Assembly: GCA_009746045.1 (NCBI GenBank)
Contig: RPFO01001338.1
Coordinates: forward strand, 160,001-224,000
Direction: 5' to 3'
Source of the DNA: Mesostigma viride
Lineage: Eukaryota; Streptophyta; Mesostigmatophyceae; Mesostigmatales; Mesostigmataceae
Length of the DNA: 64,000 bases
Shown here: piece by piece, positions 62,701-64,000 of the stretch
How positions within the stretch are numbered: the stretch's first letter is position 1
How the letters are laid out: every line of letters begins with the position of its first letter
Translations under genes and position numbers: made by a program
The notes under the pieces: generated by a model
What the model was told of the DNA's origin: nothing
Database searches by the model: none
What the model saw: only the letters and a program-made list of their open reading frames with translations

Positions 62701-64000
62701 TGGCACGGCAGCCACTCTTTTTTAATGACTTAATCACAGACGCTACTAACAAGCCCCTGGGCACTCTCCACGGACACAACCCGTATGATGGCTTTCTGCG
62801 CGCGTCACCGCCGATTGTCAGGGTGCTGGACCTCTACCTGGGGCACGGCGCTGCGTACCGACGGCTCAGCTACGACGAGGTCAGCACTTGGGTCTCCCAC
62901 ATGCCCTCCCTGCAAGCGTGGCAAACTCTTATAAGTGCGATACCAGCGGCGTGGCATGCATTGATGACTGCCCCACGCAAGCCAATTATAACCGGCGACT
63001 GGGTTAGCTTCTACGCCGACGGAGTCACGCCTGCGTGCAAGGGTTTAGTCGTGACGGTTCTGCCACCTGAGGGGCTCCAACTACAACTGCTGGACGCTAT
63101 TTCTGGCCACAATGGGTGTCTGTATCAACTATCCACCTTATATGCGTACACGCCAGCTTCCCAGTGTCACCGCATACGCGTAGTCCCATGGTCTGTGCCA
63201 AGATCTTGCATGATCCAGCCGGACCCATTATCCCCGGTTGAGAGCATTACATGGCTACACGTGGGCAACACACGGCTCGATCTACTACATCTGGACCCGG
63301 TTGAATTTGGATGGGTCTTAACCAAGGGGGACATCAGAACCAGCAAATGTATCTTTGAGTACACCGCAGATTGGGGTTATGATATCTTGTTGCATATGTA
63401 CCATCAGCCCCACCCGGGCCGAGCCCGCTGGGGAATACATTGGCCGGGCTACACTTGGGTTAAGATGATTACCCTGGCGGTAGACCACCCTCTCGTGGAC
63501 CGCAGGGCCACTGATGTACAACACCTTTTGATGCATAGGGCGATAGGGGTCTGCGCCATGCTCCACGAGCGTTTTGGTCATGATGCATCATGCCTGTGCA
63601 CGCACCCTAGTGAAACCATTGAGCACAGGTTTCTTTACTGTAATCTCCCTGGGGTTTGGACGTGGCTCATTAACATCTGGGCCGCATGGACGGCATCGCC
63701 ACCCACTCTCCCAATCAGCGTGCGTACCATCATTTTCGGTATTGCTGGCACACCAGGGTCCGAGCTTTCAGTTTCCCAAGCAGAATGGATATGGCTACGC
63801 ACTACTATGCTATACGCGATCTGGACCATACGCAACGAGACAGTCTTTAAGGTCCGCGAGGAGTATACCCGCGGCGGCGTAGTCCGGCGCTTTATATACC
63901 TATGGAATGCGGCTATGCGCCGCTACTGGCTGTTAGCTCAGGAACAACACAGGGTGTGGGACCCAGGGCCCAATAACGACAAGCCCAGCCCGCTCCAGCT
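59697..64000 (+). CDS. LINE ORF2: APE endonuclease and reverse transcriptase, L1/Tx1-like, open to right edge
   Basis: Open for at least 1,434 codons without a stop; in-frame ATGs at 59,595 and 59,643 could also start it. The apurinic endonuclease domain occupies about residues 1-250: 'LVSWNVRGLN', 'IWIGLQEHK', 'IALMGDFNID', 'RRLDKIYIT' and 'NFSDHYPLIV'. The reverse transcriptase follows: 'GSAPGVDGLPIEFW', 'NYRPIRLLTVAYKIISKII', 'GFILFWDFEKAFD', 'SLPQGDCMSPILF' and the catalytic 'AYVDDT' near 61,865. 'LSLRGRTLIVNQLLFSKVLYY'-type thumb and a C-terminal zinc-knuckle-like 'CLCTHPSETIEHRFLYC' (near 63,600) place it in the L1/Tx1 group. All catalytic residues are present, so it may be a recent, competent copy. 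Confidence 0.85.
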   Translation, partial: MSQLTLVSWNVRGLNTYGSHTPGQGQRIPRTRELANALHNLLERYVGPSHEIWIGLQEHKIQEAATRTALRAARALAPRTVHRWAWARGTQGGTALIQYRKPPNPTLTCQDWAIATDTAEARWQGRWTRQSITWAGNKGYIISVYAPTEPTDQASFYPSLFKMAADLISQGFEIALMGDFNIDLDEHPPIRTAAFSKQIMDLNLQDVIRSRDHGPTWLATRLNVRTTRRLDKIYITPAWADLVCYASVDRSVNFSDHYPLIVTLAHHTNSARGPGIPRLNKHLLADDKYYLEIMTRWQSWRASKGSYTDCCSWMQEGLANILEFSQLYSQNIRRQKGQDYRYYQRIVNKLQAKPTLYQSELTKLQRAQTELDKLRFERHTLALDSENLWWHQVGERMTKEFFALIPTPKAHSSITEIQDEHGSHRDITSILQSGHRYYSALFLNEPHPDSSAAMQKILHAIPRRLTPAQQQELDQIPSMEEATTAMEHIKTGSAPGVDGLPIEFWKTFWSLLHIDFYECILEIWRHGKVSGRWAESALILLYKKGDKTLWKNYRPIRLLTVAYKIISKIIQRRLYTVLDFLIGPEQVGFRANLHINDSITLIMDIVEKAWRDDIEGFILFWDFEKAFDRMCWEYLEHILTALGFGPQLMTVIMGMIKSLAWYLLIDGHKSATGASSRSLPQGDCMSPILFLLAHAGLYWLHQNDPRIRGFPTGNGKGIFQTAYVDDTTNVCISLPEVHAVMDNITTYSVATQQRCNVLKSTGLHIGKTNTLRYALPNLAVTWVKPGDHHLLHNCPIGCTPEGRLAEQRSFMYDETNHVGKLAGVLLTAGRWGAVHRMSLRGRTLIVNQLLFSKVLYYCQAHPPNDATTQLIQRLGSNFVWKQKGLISHTVHGWINREMSFMSWVHGGLGLHNIQWRLWSLYAKQVISVFMGVNTHPGCMLARETLASLSTHASGTSWQLGAGILGSTLISYKGLPWYWQRIWTGYNKLKPGRLVFPTTREEVARQPLFFNDLITDATNKPLGTLHGHNPYDGFLRASPPIVRVLDLYLGHGAAYRRLSYDEVSTWVSHMPSLQAWQTLISAIPAAWHALMTAPRKPIITGDWVSFYADGVTPACKGLVVTVLPPEGLQLQLLDAISGHNGCLYQLSTLYAYTPASQCHRIRVVPWSVPRSCMIQPDPLSPVESITWLHVGNTRLDLLHLDPVEFGWVLTKGDIRTSKCIFEYTADWGYDILLHMYHQPHPGRARWGIHWPGYTWVKMITLAVDHPLVDRRATDVQHLLMHRAIGVCAMLHERFGHDASCLCTHPSETIEHRFLYCNLPGVWTWLINIWAAWTASPPTLPISVRTIIFGIAGTPGSELSVSQAEWIWLRTTMLYAIWTIRNETVFKVREEYTRGGVVRRFIYLWNAAMRRYWLLAQEQHRVWDPGPNNDKPSPLQ

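Overview
The window looks like nuclear DNA of a green alga, probably chlorophyte or volvocine-like. It carries a large endogenous polinton-like virus (PLV) at its left end and a transposon-rich host region over the rest. The host assignment rests on spliced genes with GT-AG introns (one is the TFIIE-beta subunit), plant/Chlamydomonas-type telomere units (TTTAGGG, TTTTAGGG), Ala/Gly/Pro-rich low-complexity proteins and a dense mix of LINEs, an LTR element and DNA transposons. The species is inference. No bacterial gene organisation is present.

Viral block (1 to about 18,125). Genes are packed in two divergent sets that meet in a 24-bp gap at 10,227-10,250. The leftward set is structural: a partial coiled-coil protein at the edge, a 170-aa protein, an Ig-repeat plus LamG-like adhesin, a 56-aa protein, the major capsid protein (broken by about five frame changes), a small hydrophobic protein, the minor capsid (penton) protein, a 55-aa protein, a C2H2 zinc-finger basic protein and a 1094-aa probable fibre. 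The rightward set handles packaging, integration and replication: a coiled-coil protein, an A32-type packaging ATPase, an AT-hook protein, a tyrosine recombinase and a long fusion of an archaeo-eukaryotic primase with an origin-binding-protein (SF2) helicase. Four copies of a 55-bp near-palindrome follow the helicase gene and could be its origin. No DNA polymerase B or maturation protease is visible, but the element runs off the left edge. A 606-bp foldback element with a 5-bp target duplication has landed in the last codons of one viral gene.

Mobile-element region 1 (18.2-23 kb). Interstitial telomere repeats are followed by a LINE carrying only ORF1 and a TTAA-repeat tail. Next comes a foldback element with 277-bp inverted arms and tRNA-like sequence, itself interrupted by a 5'-truncated LINE with a 15-bp target duplication.

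Host gene 1 (23.5-28.9 kb) is a five-exon leftward gene whose splice phases all agree; its product was not recognised. Mobile-element region 2 (30.1-46.4 kb) holds a long-TIR element, about ten LINE fragments of at least three families (several joined tail to tail through AT-rich tails) and an 8.2-kb Ty3/gypsy-type LTR element with near-identical LTRs but a decayed interior. Host gene 2 (46.55-50.3 kb) is the complete four-exon TFIIE-beta gene, with two 33-bp-period minisatellites in intron 2.

Right end (51-64 kb). There is a hAT-like non-autonomous element (8-bp TSD), a piggyBac-like one (TTAA TSD), a Myb/SANT-like coiled-coil gene, a 185-bp satellite array and an apparently intact L1/Tx1-type LINE whose ORF2 is open for at least 1,434 codons and leaves through the right edge.
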